A stretch of 64,000 bases of DNA from Caldilinea sp. CFX5 (lineage in GTDB: Bacteria; Chloroflexota; Anaerolineae; Caldilineales; Caldilineaceae), in the NCBI GenBank assembly GCA_021405325.1, contig QWII01000049.1, positions 1 to 64,000 on the forward strand, written 5' to 3'. The position numbers were made by a program, and so were the translations under genes. Position 1 is the first letter of the stretch. The number at the start of each line of letters is the position of its first letter. A model generated the notes under the pieces. It ran no database searches. It had not been told where the DNA came from and worked only from the letters and a program-made list of their open reading frames with translations. Shown here in pieces: positions 8,989-17,776 of the stretch.

Positions 8989-9354
8989 ATGGCTCATTCT
9001 TCTCGTGCAGTGGCACGGAAACGGCGTCATGTGCGGGTGCGGCACAAAGTTCATGGCACAGCCGAACGCCCGCGTTTGAATGTCTATCGCAGTTTGGAAC
9101 ATATTTACGCCCAGGTGATCGATGACGATGCCGGCCAGACCTTGGCCGCCGTCTCCACCGTCACGGGCGATCTGCGCGGTGATTTGGCGAACCTGAATAA
9201 AGTTGACCAGGCCAAGGCGATTGGCAAGGCGATTGCCGAACGCGCCCGCGCCAAAGGCATCGAAACCGTTGTCTTTGATCGCGGCGGCTTCCCCTATCAT
9301 GGGCGCATCAAGGCGTTGGCCGAGGGCAGCCGCGAGGGCGGTCTCGTCTTCTAA
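8989..9354 (+). CDS. rplR: 50S ribosomal protein L18
   Basis: The 121-residue product is L18, which carries 5S rRNA into the 50S subunit with L5. Visible signatures are [27 protein letters not shown] and [20 protein letters not shown]. It begins 11 bases after rplF and has normal length. Confidence 0.98.
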   Translation: MAHSSRAVARKRRHVRVRHKVHGTAERPRLNVYRSLEHIYAQVIDDDAGQTLAAVSTVTGDLRGDLANLNKVDQAKAIGKAIAERARAKGIETVVFDRGGFPYHGRIKALAEGSREGGLVF

Positions 9355-9359
9355 GTTGC

Positions 9360-9498
9360 TCAGTTCACAGAGCGATACAGAGATGGCGCAGAGCTTCACA
9401 GAGAATTTTGCGTTCGCTGCGCCTCTCTGTGAACATGAACAATGCTTGACAATAAGAGATTGAGAGATTGCTCAATCTCTCGGTCTCTCAATCTCTTA
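9360..9498. repeat. Two consecutive inverted repeats between rplR and rpsE
   Basis: The first repeat (about 9362-9433) pairs GTTCACAGAG and GGCGCAGAG with CTGCGCC and CTCTGTGAAC. The second (9454-9497) pairs AAGAGATTGAGAG with CTCTCAATCTCTT around a CTCAATCTCTCGG middle. They use unrelated words and lie back to back in one gap. Confidence 0.8.
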
Positions 9499-9516
9499 AG
9501 TACAGTAGAGGAATTT

Positions 9517-10071
9517 ATGGCAAAACGAGAAAAACGCAATAAAGAACGAGAGCGTGAAGAGCGCGAAGAGTTAGTCGAGCGGGTGGTTAATCTCGCCCGC
9601 ACGGCCAAAGTTGTCCAAGGTGGTCGCCGGTTTGCGTTCCGCGCTGTCGTGGTTGTGGGTGATCAGAAGGGCCGTGTGGGCGTGGGCGTTGGCAAGGCGC
9701 GCGAAGTGCCGGATGCCATCCGCAAAGCCTCCGATCAGGCGCGCAAGGGCATGGTGCATATCCCGTTGCTCGGCTCGACCATTCCCCACACTGTACAGGC
9801 CGACTTTGGCGCCGGCAAGGTGATGCTCAAGCCGGCCAGCCCCGGCACCGGCGTTATCGCCGGCGGTGGCGTGCGCGCCGTGGTGGAAGCCTGTGGCGTC
9901 AGCGACATCCTGAGCAAGTCGTTGGGTAGTGACAACATCCTCAACGTGGTGCAGGCGACCTTTAAGGCGCTGCAACAGTTGCAGGATTTCCGGCAAGAGG
10001 CGCAACGCCGTGGCGTCGATCCCGCCCATTTGGCGCCTTTCTGGTATAAGGAAGAGAACAACTATGCCTAA
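9517..10071 (+). CDS. rpsE: 30S ribosomal protein S5
   Basis: S5 is an accuracy protein at the mRNA entry site. The 184-residue product contains [18 protein letters not shown] and [17 protein letters not shown], the S5 signatures, after a charged N-terminal extension. The ATG at 9517 follows TAGAGGAATTT. Its last codons overlap the rpmD start by 8 bases, indicating coupling. Confidence 0.97.
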   Translation: MAKREKRNKEREREEREELVERVVNLARTAKVVQGGRRFAFRAVVVVGDQKGRVGVGVGKAREVPDAIRKASDQARKGMVHIPLLGSTIPHTVQADFGAGKVMLKPASPGTGVIAGGGVRAVVEACGVSDILSKSLGSDNILNVVQATFKALQQLQDFRQEAQRRGVDPAHLAPFWYKEENNYA

Positions 10072-10249
10072 GACGCTCCAAATCACCCTGGTGAAAAGCC
10101 CAATCGGCTTTAATAAACGCCAGAAGGCGACGGTGAAGGCCTTAGGGTTGAGCAAATTGCACCAAACCGTGGAACAGACCGACAACGCGGCGGTGCGCGG
10201 GATGATTAACACCGTTTCCCATCTGGTTGTTGTGAAAGAACAGCAGTAG
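10064..10249 (+). CDS. rpmD: 50S ribosomal protein L30
   Basis: This 61-residue protein shows the short bacterial L30 pattern [20 protein letters not shown] and [11 protein letters not shown]. The ATG at 10064 lies inside the end of rpsE, so it is probably read by coupled translation. The stop codon TAG is part of the left arm of the following inverted repeat. Confidence 0.97.
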   Translation: MPKTLQITLVKSPIGFNKRQKATVKALGLSKLHQTVEQTDNAAVRGMINTVSHLVVVKEQQ

Positions 10250-10340
10250 GTGCGGTTTGTAACCGCACGGTTATTGATAGAAAGTGCGGTTTGTAACCGC
10301 ACGGTTATTGATAGAAAGTGCGGTTACAAACCGCACCTAC
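10246..10340. repeat. 34-base tandem duplication inside an inverted repeat
   Basis: A 34-base unit beginning GTGCGGTTTGTAACCGCACG occurs twice in tandem (10250-10283 and 10284-10317). A third copy, with its centre inverted, follows. The outermost 23 bases (10246-10268) pair perfectly with 10318-10340. Each unit also contains its own short palindrome around TGTAACCGCAC. It fills the rpmD-rplO gap and includes the rpmD stop codon. Confidence 0.85.
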
Positions 10341-10356
10341 CATTAAGGAATAGATC

Positions 10357-10836
10357 ATGCGATTAGAAGACCTGCGTCCCGCAGAGGGTTCGACAAAAAA
10401 GCGTAAGCGAGTAGGTCGCGGTACTGGTTCCGGTAAGGGCAAGACCAGCACTCGTGGCACCAAAGGGCAAAATTCCCGCACCGGCGGCGGCGTGATGGCC
10501 GTCTTTGAAGGTGGCCAGCTTCGGCTGGTCAAGCGGTTGCCCAAATTGCGCGGTTTTAATAACCGTTTTAAGATCGACTATTCACCGATCAATCTGGACA
10601 CAATGGCCCGTGTCTTTGACGGTGGCGCCACCATCGACCCGGCGGCGCTCTCGGAAAAGGGGTTGTTGGGCAAAGCGTCCGATCCGGTGGTCGTGTTGGC
10701 GCGTGGCGACCTCAATAAGGCGATCCATGTGAAGGCGCATCGGGTGAGCGAAGCGGCGCGCAAGAAGATTGAAGCCGCTGGTGGTTCCATTGAGATTCTC
10801 CCAATCGAAGTGAATCGACGGATGCCACGTTCCTAA
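10357..10836 (+). CDS. rplO: 50S ribosomal protein L15
   Basis: The 159-residue product begins MRLEDLRPAEGSTKKRKRVG and has the basic, glycine-rich loop GRGTGSGKGKTSTRGTKGQ, followed by the globular domain. L15 is a mid-assembly 50S protein. The ATG follows TTAAGGAATAGATC. It is the usual gene before secY. Confidence 0.98.
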   Translation: MRLEDLRPAEGSTKKRKRVGRGTGSGKGKTSTRGTKGQNSRTGGGVMAVFEGGQLRLVKRLPKLRGFNNRFKIDYSPINLDTMARVFDGGATIDPAALSEKGLLGKASDPVVVLARGDLNKAIHVKAHRVSEAARKKIEAAGGSIEILPIEVNRRMPRS

Positions 10837-10942
10837 AGCGGGCTGTCAACTTCCGCCGGGGCAACGGAGCAAGGAGCAAATTGTTCCGCCCCGACGGACG
10901 TGTCTATCGCGATCGGCGTATCGTATTTAAAGGAAAAATGCC

Positions 10943-12292
10943 ATGATTGAAGCAGTGCGTAATGCATTTCGCTTACCGGACTTGCGCCAGAAGTTGTTGA
11001 TCACTTTTGGTATCTTGATTCTCTATCGCTTTGCTGCCAACATTCCACTACCCGGTGTTGACCGTGATGCGCTCCAAGCCATGTTCCGGGGCGACAATCA
11101 GAATATGTTGTTGAATCTGCTCAACTTTTTCAGCGGTGGCGGGCTTGCCCAAATGGGGGTGATGGCGCTGGGGGTCTACCCCTACATCACTTCCTCCATT
11201 ATCATGCAACTCTTAACGCCGATCATCCCTGCCCTGGAAGAATTGAGCAAGGAAGGCGATCAGGGCCGTCAACGCATCAATCAGTATACCTACTGGCTGA
11301 CCATTCCGTTGGCGATTCTTCAGGCCATTACCCAATCGACCCTCCTCAGCCGCCAACAATTGGGCGCGGGGATGGTGGTCTTGCCCAATTGGGGCTTTAC
11401 CGGTGATAACTTATTGCCGTCGCTAACGATCATTATCGGTATGACCGCCGGCACCATGTTTGGCGTCTGGTTGGGCCAGTTGCTTACCGAGCAAGGTATC
11501 GGCAACGGCGTCTCGCTGATTATCTTTGCCGGTATTTTGGCCTCTGTCCCCTATCATATCCGGCTTTTGTGGCAACAACCGGTTCTGTTGATCATGTTTA
11601 TTATCATTACCATCTTGACCATTGCCTTGATCGTCTGGGTGCATGAAGGGCAACGGCGGATCCCTGTGCAATATGGTAAACGGGTGCGGACGATGCGTGG
11701 CAACCGCATGATGATGGTCGGCGGGCAAAGCACCCATGTGCCGCTCAAGGTCAATACGGCCGGTATGATTCCGTTGATCTTTGCCCAGAGTCTGTTGATC
11801 CTCCCTAGCACGATTGCCAGTTACTTTACAACCAATGGTGGTTGGGTTGGTTCGGTAGCTTTATGGTTGACGAATTACTTAGGTCCGACCAGTTTTATGT
11901 ATTGGCTGCTCTACTTCTTGTTCACGGTGGCCTTTACCTATTTCTATACCGATGTCATGTTCCGCCAGCAGAACCTGCCGGAGACGTTGCAGAAACAGGG
12001 CGGTTTCATTCCTGGTATTCGACCCGGCCCGCGCACGGAATCCTATCTCAACGGTGTACTATCGCGGATCACGCTGGTAGGCGCGCTCTTCCTGGGGTTC
12101 GTCGCCATTATGCCCTACCTGGTTGGTATTATCGTTAGCGGCTTTACCGGCGGCACCGGCGCCTTGACCAACAATACCTCCTTGATCATCAGCAGCACAG
12201 GCTTGTTGATCGTGGTCGGTGTCGTGTTGGACACCATGAAGCAGATCGAAGCGCAGTTGTTAATGCGCAACTATGAAGGCTTCATCCGCTAA
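10943..12292 (+). CDS. secY: Protein translocase subunit SecY
   Basis: SecY forms the membrane channel for secreted and inner-membrane proteins together with SecE and SecG. The 449-residue product shows the expected ten hydrophobic segments. It carries the plug-region sequence with FSGGGLAQMGVMALGVYPYIT, the EQGIGNGVSLIIF motif and the conserved cytoplasmic loop with IPVQYGKR. The C-terminus MRNYEGFIR is typical. It is the standard spc-operon gene between rplO and adk. Confidence 0.98.
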   Translation: MIEAVRNAFRLPDLRQKLLITFGILILYRFAANIPLPGVDRDALQAMFRGDNQNMLLNLLNFFSGGGLAQMGVMALGVYPYITSSIIMQLLTPIIPALEELSKEGDQGRQRINQYTYWLTIPLAILQAITQSTLLSRQQLGAGMVVLPNWGFTGDNLLPSLTIIIGMTAGTMFGVWLGQLLTEQGIGNGVSLIIFAGILASVPYHIRLLWQQPVLLIMFIIITILTIALIVWVHEGQRRIPVQYGKRVRTMRGNRMMMVGGQSTHVPLKVNTAGMIPLIFAQSLLILPSTIASYFTTNGGWVGSVALWLTNYLGPTSFMYWLLYFLFTVAFTYFYTDVMFRQQNLPETLQKQGGFIPGIRPGPRTESYLNGVLSRITLVGALFLGFVAIMPYLVGIIVSGFTGGTGALTNNTSLIISSTGLLIVVGVVLDTMKQIEAQLLMRNYEGFIR

Positions 12293-12330
12293 ACAAGTTG
12301 CTTTGCCGAGTTGTCAGCATAAACGAAAAT

Positions 12331-12389
12331 CTCGCAATCTCTTAATCTCTCAGTAACTTAATAGAGATTGCGAGATTAAGAGATTGCGC
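12331..12389. repeat. Inverted repeat between secY and adk
   Basis: Bases 12333-12349 (CGCAATCTCTTAATCTC) pair perfectly with 12372-12388 around a 22-base loop. The right side carries extra AGAGATTGCG copies, so more than one register is possible. The words resemble the second repeat between rplR and rpsE and the one before the sensor kinase at 44.7 kb. Confidence 0.8.
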
Positions 12390-12418
12390 ATCGCTGGTAA
12401 CGCTACGAATCGAAAGGA

Positions 12419-13090
12419 ATGGCCGTGCAAAGACGCACCTATTTAGTGTTGTTGGGGGTGCCGGGCGCCGGTAAAGGAACCCAGGCCAAGCTGTTGGAAG
12501 AGTCGCTCAAATTACCGCAAATTTCGACGGGCGACATCTTTCGTTACAACATGAAAAACCAGACCGAACTGGGCAAGTTAGCCAAAAGCTATATGGATCG
12601 GGGCGATCTGGTGCCGGATGAAGTGACCATTCGCATGGTGGAAGACCGTCTGCAACAAGCCGATTGTGCGCAGGGCGCCATCATGGACGGTTTCCCCCGC
12701 AATCTGGTGCAGGCAACGGCCTTTGACAAAATTGTGGCCCCCTATGGTGGTGTGACCCTGGCGCCGTTGATCAGTTTGGAAGACGACGAAGCCATGCGCC
12801 GCATTACCGGGCGCCGGGTTTGCCGGACTTGTGGGGCGGTCTATCATGTGGATTTTAATCCACCCAAACAGGCCGGCATTTGTGATGTGGACGGGGGCGA
12901 ATTATATCAGCGCGCCGATGATGCCCCCGAAACCGTGCGCAATCGTCTGTATGTTTATTATAAACAGACAGCACCTTTGATTGGCTATTACTATGCTCAA
13001 TCTCTCTTGGCCGAGCTGGATGGCGCGCAACCAATAGAGGATGTGCAGGGTAAGTTAAAAGCGCTTATTACGGCGGCGTTGCAGAAGTAA
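12419..13090 (+). CDS. adk: Adenylate kinase
   Basis: Adenylate kinase interconverts AMP + ATP and two ADP. The P-loop GVPGAGKGT is at residues 13-21 and DGFPRN near residue 90 contacts AMP. The long LID carries a zinc site with Cys135, Cys138, Cys155 and Asp158, the C-C-C-D variant known from Gram-positive enzymes. Length 223 is normal. The ATG abuts an AAGGA site, so the in-frame GTG at 12425 may be the real start. Confidence 0.97.
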   Translation: MAVQRRTYLVLLGVPGAGKGTQAKLLEESLKLPQISTGDIFRYNMKNQTELGKLAKSYMDRGDLVPDEVTIRMVEDRLQQADCAQGAIMDGFPRNLVQATAFDKIVAPYGGVTLAPLISLEDDEAMRRITGRRVCRTCGAVYHVDFNPPKQAGICDVDGGELYQRADDAPETVRNRLYVYYKQTAPLIGYYYAQSLLAELDGAQPIEDVQGKLKALITAALQK

Positions 13091-13095
13091 TGACA

Positions 13096-13153
13096 GTCGG
13101 TCAGTACATCAGTCAATCAGTCCTTCGATGACTGACCAACTGAGTTACTGTCT
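13096..13153. repeat. Inverted repeat of iterated CAGTCA words after adk
   Basis: Words such as GGTCAGTACATCAGTC (from 13096) face complements such as GATGACTGACC and GAGTTACTG (to about 13153). The loop is short. It is of the same design as the repeats at 4056-4161 and 5672-5758. Confidence 0.65.
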
Positions 13154-13237
13154 CACCGATTACGCCGCTGTGGATCAGATACAGGGCAATCGGCTTAATC
13201 GAACGATATGGGCGCTTATTCAGCTTGGATACAAACT

Positions 13238-14056
13238 ATGTTTCGCAAAACAAGCCGTAAGATTTTGCGGCGGAACAAAGAAGAACAGCAGCGTTCCACG
13301 CCGCCCGTGCTCAAAAGCCCGCGTGAGATTCAAATCATGCGCGAGGCCGGTCGGATTGTAGCGCGAGTCCACGCGGCGCTGAAGGAAGCGGTTCGTCCGG
13401 GGGTCAGCACCTGGGAGTTGGATCAGATTGCCTTGGAAGTGCTTAAGCGCTATAACGCCACCTCGGCTTTTTTGAATTACAAGGGCTTTCCAGCCAATAT
13501 TTGTGTCAGCGTCAACCATGAACTAGTGCATGGCATTCCCAAGAAGCAGCGCATCCTGCAAGAGGGCGACATTATCAGCATTGATGTCGGCTCGCGCTAC
13601 CGTGGTTTTGTCGGTGATTGTGCTTGGACATACCCGGTCGGGAAAGTTAGTGACGCCGCCGCCAAATTGTTGAAGGTGACGGAAGAAAGCCTTTATGCCG
13701 GGATTAAACAGGCGGTGGCCGGCAAGCGGGTGTTGGAAATTGGGCGCGCGGTACAGAACCATGTCGAAGGCAACAATTTACATATTGTGCGCGAATATAC
13801 GGGACATGGTGTTGGCCGGCAAATGCATGAAGGCCCACAAGTATTAAATTATGTGGCAGGCGATGCCGACGGCAATATTATTTTGATGCCGGGTATGGTC
13901 ATTGCCATTGAACCGATGGTGCAAAGCGGCACCTGGGAAACGGAAGTCTTAGGCGATAACTGGACAGTGATTAGCAAAGATCGCAGCTTGGCGGCTCATT
14001 TTGAGCATACCGTTGCGATCACCAACAGTGGCCCTGAAATTTTGACATTGCCCTAG
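13238..14056 (+). CDS. map: Methionine aminopeptidase, type I
   Basis: The enzyme removes the initiator Met from nascent proteins. The pita-bread fold is recognised by LKSPREIQIMREAGRI and the metal ligands Asp116 (SIDVG), Asp127 (GDCAW), His190 (TGHGVG), Glu225 (AIEPM) and Glu256 (FEHT). The ATG at 13238 gives 272 residues with a basic N-terminal extension of about 25. An in-frame ATG at 13208 would add ten more. Neither has a strong ribosome site. Confidence 0.96.
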   Translation: MFRKTSRKILRRNKEEQQRSTPPVLKSPREIQIMREAGRIVARVHAALKEAVRPGVSTWELDQIALEVLKRYNATSAFLNYKGFPANICVSVNHELVHGIPKKQRILQEGDIISIDVGSRYRGFVGDCAWTYPVGKVSDAAAKLLKVTEESLYAGIKQAVAGKRVLEIGRAVQNHVEGNNLHIVREYTGHGVGRQMHEGPQVLNYVAGDADGNIILMPGMVIAIEPMVQSGTWETEVLGDNWTVISKDRSLAAHFEHTVAITNSGPEILTLP

Positions 14057-14117
14057 CGGTTGTGCTAAACTTGACAAGTTACGCAAAATGGAATGTTGTT
14101 GATAGGGAGCAGGAATC

Positions 14118-14234
14118 ATGAGAGTTCGACCTTCAATTAAGAAGCGCTGTGATAAGTGCAAAATCGTGCGGCGCCGGGGCGTGTTGTATGTGATTTGCAG
14201 CAACGATCAGACGCATAAGCAACGCCAAGGCTAA
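14118..14234 (+). CDS. rpmJ: 50S ribosomal protein L36
   Basis: This 38-codon gene encodes the zinc-ribbon protein L36. Cys11, Cys14, Cys27 and His33 are the metal ligands and [15 protein letters not shown] is diagnostic. The ATG follows AGGGAGCAGGAATC. It lies directly after map with a gap of only 61 bases, which leaves no room for infA. Confidence 0.97.
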   Translation: MRVRPSIKKRCDKCKIVRRRGVLYVICSNDQTHKQRQG

Positions 14235-14277
14235 GAGAGAAGCGTAACAAAGAGCGGGTAAAGGGGGAGCAAATTCC

Positions 14278-14658
14278 ATGGCACGTATTGCCGGTGTTGA
14301 CATTCCGCGTGAGAAGCGCGTTGTTATTTCTTTGACCTATATTTACGGGATTGGTCGCCACACCAGCGATGAGATCCTGAAAGCAACGGAAATTAACCCA
14401 TCGACGCGCGTGCGCGATCTGGATGAAAGTCAAGTTACCAGATTACGCGAATATATTGATCGCAATCTGATTGTGGAAGGCGATCTGCGTCGTGAAGTAA
14501 ATATGAATATTAAGCGGTTGATGGAAATTGGCTGTTACCGCGGCCTGCGCCATCGCCGCAATTTGCCGGTGCGTGGCCAACGCACCCGCACTAATGCCCG
14601 CACACGCCGTGGCGCCAAGAAGACGGTGGCCGGCAAGAAGAAGGCAGCACGCAAGTAA
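14278..14658 (+). CDS. rpsM: 30S ribosomal protein S13
   Basis: S13 is a head protein that bridges to the 50S subunit. The 126-residue product has [26 protein letters not shown] at the N-terminus and [22 protein letters not shown] at the basic end. It opens the rpsM-rpsK-rpsD-rpoA-rplQ alpha-type cluster. Confidence 0.98.
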   Translation: MARIAGVDIPREKRVVISLTYIYGIGRHTSDEILKATEINPSTRVRDLDESQVTRLREYIDRNLIVEGDLRREVNMNIKRLMEIGCYRGLRHRRNLPVRGQRTRTNARTRRGAKKTVAGKKKAARK

Positions 14659-14675
14659 TTTGCCTGTTGATTTCA

Positions 14676-14720
14676 TTGTCCATTGTTGTCAGTTTATGCT
14701 GATGGCAATGGATAGTGGGA
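14676..14720. repeat. Short inverted repeat between rpsM and rpsK
   Basis: A TGTCCATTGTTGTCAG segment is followed closely by CTGATGGCAATGGATA, an imperfect complement with a short loop. It occupies the first part of a 235-base gap. The rest of the gap (14721-14893) shows no other structure that I recognise. Confidence 0.5.
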
Positions 14721-14893
14721 TCGCGCCAAGTTGGGCGACAACTGCTGGTTTAGTGACCAGTTTACGATGGTAGTTGAGTTAGAAATCACTGAAAATTTTA
14801 CCCGCTTCTTTCTGAAGGAAAGGGCTGTGGAACTTTTTTGGAATTGATCGGGTGCACATCAGCACGTGCGCAAATAAGAACGAAGGAGCAAGC

Positions 14894-15301
14894 ATGGCGC
14901 GACCACAAAGACGACGTGACCGACGGACAACAACCAAACGTGAACGCAAGAGCGTGCCGGTTGGGCAGGTGCATATTCACGCTTCGTTTAATAATACCAT
15001 TATCACCATTACCGACCTCACCGGCGCTACCTTATGTTGGGCCAGCAGCGGCAGCAGCGGCTTCAAAGGCAGTCGCAAGTCTACCCCCTTTGCCGGGCAG
15101 CTTGCTGCGCAAAATGCCGCCGGTACGGCTCGCAATGACTTCAACATGCGCGAAGTGGATGTCTTTGTCAAAGGGCCTGGCCCCGGTCGCGAAAGCTCCA
15201 TTCGCTCTGTGCAAGCGGCGGGCTTGATTGTTCGCTCAATTACTGATATTACACCATTGCCGCACAATGGTTGCCGGCCGCCTAAGAAGCGCCGCGTCTA
15301 G
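14894..15301 (+). CDS. rpsK: 30S ribosomal protein S11
   Basis: S11 shapes the platform near the E site. The 135-residue product has [36 protein letters not shown] and the C-terminal [12 protein letters not shown]. The ATG at 14894 is selected because it follows GAAGGAGCAAGC and fits the family. An upstream in-frame ATG at 14852 adds 14 unconserved residues. Confidence 0.97.
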   Translation: MARPQRRRDRRTTTKRERKSVPVGQVHIHASFNNTIITITDLTGATLCWASSGSSGFKGSRKSTPFAGQLAAQNAAGTARNDFNMREVDVFVKGPGPGRESSIRSVQAAGLIVRSITDITPLPHNGCRPPKKRRV

Positions 15302-15374
15302 TAACTATTTTTGAATTCATGATTATCGAATAGGCGCATTCACGTCAGCCAATTTGCGTGATGATCGAAGCTGA

Positions 15375-15406
15375 ACCTGTCAGGTTTTCAAAACCTGACA
15401 GGTTTG
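15375..15406. repeat. CCTGTCAGG-type palindromic hairpin, copy 1
   Basis: In the rpsK-rpsD gap, ACCTGTCAGGTTTT is followed immediately by AAAACCTGACAGGT with a one-base centre. A closely related hairpin occurs at 22756-22786 after trxA. I recall this palindrome as common between genes of many environmental bacteria, but that is memory and not shown here. Confidence 0.85.
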
Positions 15407-15455
15407 TCGTAATCGCAAAAACGGTCAGTGACGGGGTGCAATTTTGGGAGGAAAA

Positions 15456-16094
15456 ATGGCAAGACACGTTGATGCTGTCTGCAAATTGTGCCGCCGGGAA
15501 GGCCAGAAGTTATTTCTCAAAGGCGAACGCTGCTTAAGCCCGAAGTGCGCAATCGAAAACCGCAATTTTGTGCCTGGCGATCATGGTCGCAAGGCAACGT
15601 TCCGCAAAAAATTATCGGATTTTGGTACGCAGTTGCGTGAGAAACAAAAGGCGCGCCGTATTTACGGCGTCATGGAAAGACAATTTCGCCGCTATTTCAA
15701 AGAAGCGAATCGCCGCTCTGGTATGACGGGCGCCAATTTGCTCGGTATGTTAGAAAGCCGCCTGGACAATGTGGTTTATCGTCTGGGTTTTGCCGACAGC
15801 CGCGCCCAGGCCCGCCAATTGGTGCGCCACGGTCATTTTCTGGTGAATGGCACCAAGACCGACATCCCCTCCTTGCAAATCAAGGTAAATGATGTGGTCG
15901 CTGTACGCCCAAGCAGTCGTAATTCAACCTATTTCAAGGATCGCGCCCAACTGATGCAAGGCCGGCGCAATGTGCCTGCCTGGTTGAGCGTCAATCTGAG
16001 TGAAATGGGCGGCTCAATGGTGAATAACCCCGGCCGTGAAGACATTGAAATTCCGCTCAACGAACAGTTGATCGTTGAGTATTACAGCCGCTAA
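15456..16094 (+). CDS. rpsD: 30S ribosomal protein S4, zinc-binding type
   Basis: S4 is the primary binder of the 16S 5' domain and, in E. coli, regulates the alpha operon. The 212-residue product has an N-terminal zinc knuckle with Cys9, Cys12, Cys26 and Cys31, and an S4 RNA-binding domain with [24 protein letters not shown]. The ATG at 15456 follows GGGAGGAAAA. The in-frame TTG at 15444 overlaps that site and is rejected. Confidence 0.97.
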   Translation: MARHVDAVCKLCRREGQKLFLKGERCLSPKCAIENRNFVPGDHGRKATFRKKLSDFGTQLREKQKARRIYGVMERQFRRYFKEANRRSGMTGANLLGMLESRLDNVVYRLGFADSRAQARQLVRHGHFLVNGTKTDIPSLQIKVNDVVAVRPSSRNSTYFKDRAQLMQGRRNVPAWLSVNLSEMGGSMVNNPGREDIEIPLNEQLIVEYYSR

Positions 16095-16268
16095 AACCGT
16101 TGCTATTGACGACAGAACAATAAAAGCCGGGTTCATATTCGCACTGCCACTTCGGGACAATGGCGCAACTTTTTGGTTGTGACAAGGAAATTGTTCAGAA
16201 GTGGCTCTGTTTATCGAAATGAACAATGCCGGCGCTAGGGCGTATGCGCAGATCAGGGAGGAATACCA

Positions 16269-17297
16269 TTGCTAAACATGGTTCTGCCCAAAATTGAGAC
16301 CGAGGCCAATTCGCAGAATTACGGCCATTTTGTAATTAGCCCGCTGGAAAGCGGGTATGGCATTACTTTGGGGAATGCTCTACGGCGTGTGCTGCTCTCC
16401 AGCTTAACAGGGGCAGCGATTACATCGATTCGCGTCAGCGGCGTCCATCATGAATTCTCCGCCATTCCCCATGTGCGTGAGGATACAACGCAGTTGATTT
16501 TGAATGTCAAACAAATTCGCTTGCGCAATCATAGCGAAGAACCGGTGCGCATTCACGTCGAAGTATCGCGTGAAGGCCCGGTGGTGGCGGGTGACTTGAT
16601 TTGCCCGCCCGAAGTGGAAATTGTCAACCCCGATCAATATATTTTGACCGCCGATTCCAACGATGTTGATCTTGACATTGAAATGGTGGTCGAGACCGGG
16701 CGTGGCTACAGCCCGGCGGAGGAGCGCACACGGTTGCCCTTGGGCGAAATTCCCGTGGATGCAATCTACAGCCCGATCCGTAAAGTCGCTTACCGCGTCG
16801 AGCGCACCCGTATCGGTCAACAGACCGACTATGATCGCTTGAACCTGGAAATTTGGAGCGACGGCACCGTTGCCCCGGAAGATGCGCTGCGCAAATCCGC
16901 CGGTATTCTGGTGCAACATCTTACGCTGCTGGCCGGCGCTGAGACAGTGGCGGTCGAAGCCAAGCCGCGCGAGGAAGAGGGCATCCCCAGCCGCATCTAT
17001 GACGCGCCAATTGAAGAACTGGAATTAACTGTACGCGCCTATAACTGCCTCAAGCGGGCCGGCATCACCAAGATCGGTGAGATCCTCAAGCGCATGGAAA
17101 AGGGCGAAGAGGAGATGCTGGCAATCCGCAACTTTGGCAAGAAATCCCTGGACGAGCTGGTTGACAAGCTGCGCGAAAAGAACTACCTCAATGTACCGGG
17201 TGTTGACCTGAGCGCATTCTGGAGCAGCAATGGCGCCAGCAGTTCGATGGATGAGAGCGAAGACGAACTGATCGCCGAAGGCGACGATGATGAATAG
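16269..17297 (+). CDS. rpoA: DNA-directed RNA polymerase subunit alpha
   Basis: The alpha dimer is the assembly platform of RNA polymerase. The 342-residue product has the N-terminal domain (PLESGYGITLGNALRRVLLSS) and the C-terminal domain for UP elements and activators (LELTVRAYNCLKRAGITKIGEI), then an acidic tail. A TTG start fits GGGAGGA six bases upstream; the in-frame ATG at 16278 lies 15 bases from it. The last 26 bases are duplicated just after the gene. Confidence 0.97.
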   Translation: MLNMVLPKIETEANSQNYGHFVISPLESGYGITLGNALRRVLLSSLTGAAITSIRVSGVHHEFSAIPHVREDTTQLILNVKQIRLRNHSEEPVRIHVEVSREGPVVAGDLICPPEVEIVNPDQYILTADSNDVDLDIEMVVETGRGYSPAEERTRLPLGEIPVDAIYSPIRKVAYRVERTRIGQQTDYDRLNLEIWSDGTVAPEDALRKSAGILVQHLTLLAGAETVAVEAKPREEEGIPSRIYDAPIEELELTVRAYNCLKRAGITKIGEILKRMEKGEEEMLAIRNFGKKSLDELVDKLREKNYLNVPGVDLSAFWSSNGASSSMDESEDELIAEGDDDE

Positions 17298-17325
17298 CCG
17301 CCGAAGGCGACGATGATGAATAGCC
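17274..17325. repeat. 26-base tandem duplication of the rpoA 3' end
   Basis: The sequence beginning GCCGAAGGCGACGATGATG and ending in ATAGCC occurs at 17274-17299, where it codes the last residues and stop of rpoA. It is repeated immediately at 17300-17325, outside the gene. The repeat is exact and includes the stop codon. Confidence 0.9.
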
Positions 17326-17361
17326 GCTAACGGCGGTAATGAGTAAACCAGGAGTTGAACA

Positions 17362-17742
17362 ATGCGACATCAAGTTGCTGGGCGCATTTTGGGGCGTGAC
17401 ACGACCCATCGCAAGGCGCTCTTCCGAAACCTGATCAAGTCCCTCTATACACACGAGCGGATTATGACCACCGAGGCCAAGGCGCGCGCCATTCGTGCCG
17501 ACGCAGAGAAGTTGATCACCAAGGCCAAGCATGGGCTGGCCGAAGGTGGCAATCGCGTCCATGCGCAACGTCAATTGGTGGCGGCCTTGAATGACAAGAC
17601 GCTGGCCAAGAAGGTCTTTGACGAATTTGCGCCCCGCTATGCAACCCGCAACGGCGGCTATACCCGCATGATCAAGCTGGGCAAGCGCCAGGGTGACGCG
17701 GCAGATATGGTGATTTTGGAACTGGTTGACACTGAAGTTTAG
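17362..17742 (+). CDS. rplQ: 50S ribosomal protein L17
   Basis: The 126-residue product starts MRHQVAGRILGRDTTHRKALFRNL, diagnostic for L17, and ends with YTRMIKLGKRQGDAADMVILEL. L17 lies around the exit tunnel. The ATG follows CAGGAGTTGAACA. It follows rpoA as in nearly all bacteria. Confidence 0.98.
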   Translation: MRHQVAGRILGRDTTHRKALFRNLIKSLYTHERIMTTEAKARAIRADAEKLITKAKHGLAEGGNRVHAQRQLVAALNDKTLAKKVFDEFAPRYATRNGGYTRMIKLGKRQGDAADMVILELVDTEV

Positions 17743-17776
17743 CGTCAGGCTTTAGCGCAGAATTGCGTTGGCGCTG

